NCBI GenBank assembly: GCA_947056845.1
Contig: CAMSCJ010000017.1
Span: 1-33,856 of the forward strand
DNA: 33,856 nucleotides
Source: an uncultured Mycoplasmatota bacterium
GTDB lineage: Bacteria > Bacillota_I > Bacilli_A > RF39 > UBA660
Reading direction: 5' to 3'
Shown here: positions 32,687 through 33,856 of the stretch, one piece after another
How positions within the stretch are numbered: the first letter of the stretch is position 1
How the letters are laid out: each line of letters opens with the position of its first letter
Notes under the pieces: generated by a model
The model's input: the letters and a program-made list of their open reading frames with translations, nothing else
The model's database searches: none
Told to the model about the DNA's origin: nothing
Translations under genes and position numbers: made by a program

Positions 32687-33505
32687 ATGGATGAAGAAAA
32701 AAGTATAGAAAATAGTGTTTTAGACGAAGAACAAATTAGTAATGAAGAAGCAATTAATATTGCACGAAAGATACCTTCCGATAATGAAGTAATATTAGAA
32801 ACATTGATTAATAATGCAAATACTAATCAACAAAATAGACGATATAAAATTTTAAAGGTTAGAGATGATATAGATCACTCTATGAATGGTGCATTGAAAA
32901 ATACAATTATGTGTGGGGTTAGTTCTTTAGCTTTTATGTCATTTGCCCAAATTGCTGCCCAAAAATTAGGTATGCCAAGTATCATTGAATGTTTTCAAAA
33001 TGCTTCTATACCTAATACAAATCCGGATTTGGGTTATATAAGAAATGCAATTGAATTTTTTCAAAATTATGTTCAAAATGTCTTTGGAAATCTAAATGCA
33101 AAGGAGTTTATATCTGAACTTGGACCAGTTGGCAGTATGTCTGGGTTATTAGCTGTCTTCTCAGGGAATAATGCTTTAAAAAACCTAAAAGAATGGAATG
33201 CCAAAAATCGTGAATTGAATATCATGAGAGAAACTATGCCAGAAGATGTAGCTGAAACTAGAAAAGCATTTTCAGAGTTCAATCTTAATTTGGCATTACA
33301 ATCTATGTGTAATACAGGTAGCAAAATTGCTCAATACATATCAAATTTTTTTAAGAAAAAGAATATAGAATTTCATGTATCAGAACCAAAAGCTATAACA
33401 GGATTTAATAGAGAATCTATTTATAATATGATGCCGTATAATGATAGTGAAGTAAACAATGAGGCGGAATTAGACCCGGATACACGAATAGGAAGGAGCA
33501 AATAA
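32687..33505 (+). CDS. Unknown protein with two hydrophobic stretches
   Basis: 272 residues. An acidic N-terminus (MDEEKSIENSVLDEEQISNEE) leads into a helical region, a hydrophobic stretch at about 74-95 (TIMCGVSSLAFMSFAQIAA), a middle part, a second Gly/Ala/Ser-rich stretch at about 145-163 (LGPVGSMSGLLAVFSGN), then long charged helices and a polar tail. It may associate with a membrane but the stretches are weak. No signal peptide, no known motif. It starts a two-gene unit with its own promoter. I do not recognise it. Confidence 0.7.
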   Translation: MDEEKSIENSVLDEEQISNEEAINIARKIPSDNEVILETLINNANTNQQNRRYKILKVRDDIDHSMNGALKNTIMCGVSSLAFMSFAQIAAQKLGMPSIIECFQNASIPNTNPDLGYIRNAIEFFQNYVQNVFGNLNAKEFISELGPVGSMSGLLAVFSGNNALKNLKEWNAKNRELNIMRETMPEDVAETRKAFSEFNLNLALQSMCNTGSKIAQYISNFFKKKNIEFHVSEPKAITGFNRESIYNMMPYNDSEVNNEAELDPDTRIGRSK

Positions 33506-33506
33506 T

Positions 33507-33731
33507 ATGTTTGATATTGGAACTATCATAGATTTAGATGATAATAACTCATATACAGTTATTTCAAGTGTTAAATATAATAATAAGGAATATTTATATT
33601 TAATTGATTTAAATGAAAATTCAAACATGATGTTTGTTGAAAAATTGGGGGATGAACTTATTCCTATTAAAGATAACAAATTAGTAAAAGATTTAATCTC
33701 ACTTATGAATGACGAAATAAATAACATTTAA
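33507..33731 (+). CDS. Small acidic protein, DUF1292-like pattern
   Basis: 74 residues, one base after the stop of the previous gene, with GGAAGGAG at 33491-33498. The sequence starts FDIGTIIDLDDNNSYTVISSV, then KEYLYLIDLNE, then GDELIPIKDNKLVKDLISLM. This order (variable strand, YLYLID strand, then an acidic ELIPI-D/N segment with a last helix) recalls DUF1292 proteins such as the one at 3823-4134, but similarity is too weak to be sure. Probably cytoplasmic. Function unknown. Confidence 0.7.
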   Translation: MFDIGTIIDLDDNNSYTVISSVKYNNKEYLYLIDLNENSNMMFVEKLGDELIPIKDNKLVKDLISLMNDEINNI

Positions 33732-33781
33732 TAATTGAACTATAAATAAAAGTAGATAGTGGAAATAAATATAGCCAAACT

Positions 33782-33808
33782 AAAATTACGAGAAATCGTA
33801 GTTTTTTT
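33782..33808 (+). terminator. Intrinsic terminator (repeat copy 2)
   Basis: AAAATTACGA, GAAA loop, TCGTAGTTTT and more T, with one G-U pair. Nearly identical to the polC terminator, including the following TGTATTTTA. Confidence 0.88.
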
Positions 33809-33825
33809 GTATTTTAAAAAGGAAT

Positions 33826-33853
33826 TTGAAACTTTTTCTAAAATAATTATAAT
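33826..33853 (+). promoter_or_regulatory. Promoter of a gene beyond the window
   Basis: TTGAAA (33826-33831), a 16-base spacer and TATAAT (33848-33853). The window ends three bases later. Confidence 0.6.
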
Positions 33854-33856
33854 AGG

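Noticed and set aside
417..33727. Many open frames of 60-100 codons on the strand opposite to clear genes (for example 12973-13194, 21722-22009, 31101-31370)
   Set aside because: They lie fully inside well-supported genes on the other strand, have no ribosome binding site and no recognisable motif. In AT-rich coding DNA such shadows are expected.
1..33856. Mycoplasma-type code (TGA = Trp)
   Set aside because: TGA ends ireB and rnhB in ATGA overlaps, and conserved tryptophans are TGG.
1..33856. tRNA or rRNA genes, CRISPR arrays, insertion sequences, prophage
   Set aside because: I looked through the non-coding gaps and found no cloverleaf, repeat-spacer pattern, transposase or phage gene.

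Overview
The window looks like a chromosome segment from a low-GC, anaerobic Bacilli-type bacterium, possibly one of the uncultured gut lineages near RF39 or Erysipelotrichia. The markers are PolC-type DNA polymerase, the RNA polymerase delta subunit, an ireB-ruvX-yrzB-mltG-yrrM cluster, ywiB-argS, Gram-positive ParE, and Shine-Dalgarno sites of the GGAGG or GGTGA type. TGA is used as a stop (for example in ATGA overlaps at 3396 and 10227), so this is not the Mycoplasma code. An oxygen-sensitive class III ribonucleotide reductase, a superoxide reductase and a PduL phosphotransacylase point to an anaerobic fermenter. The lineage is inferred from gene content only.

Layout. 1-940: the end of a secreted or surface protein with a Cys-rich tail, then a small FxLYD-like lipoprotein. 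1168-2964: an unusual long sigma-70-like protein. 3157-5780: the conserved ireB-ruvX-yrzB-mltG-trmR operon. 5867-6685: an unknown protein that appears to start at ATA. 6890-9466: a CapA-like lipoprotein and a leucine-rich-repeat protein. 9604-11916: rnhB, a small unknown gene, an MBL hydrolase, pduL and a DUF1450-like protein. 11978-14548: parE and a membrane-anchored Ig-like (BIG2) protein. 14609-16280 (minus): a PdaC-like deacetylase lipoprotein and a small membrane protein. 16281-16669: a 389-bp A-rich divergent regulatory region.

16670-20158: an operon of nrdD, a separate 59-residue glycyl-radical domain, nrdG and desulfoferrodoxin. This is the most unusual part of the window. The large NrdD polypeptide stops after its Cys-rich C-terminus, and the RITGY glycyl-radical segment is encoded as its own cistron with its own ribosome binding site. 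20208-22256: divergent ylbJ and ylbL. 22550-24959 (minus): a class A penicillin-binding protein and a TspO/MBR protein. 25131-27154: ywiB-argS. 27205-27648: rpoE (delta). 27747-32528: a polC longer than usual. 32687-33731: two unknown genes. The window ends in what looks like the promoter of the next gene.

Many genes have their own promoter with a TATAAT box, often extended to TGnTATAAT. Several place that box only 16-17 bases before the start codon, so leaders are barely longer than the ribosome binding site. Most transcription units end in clear intrinsic terminators. I saw no rRNA, tRNA, CRISPR array, insertion sequence or prophage.
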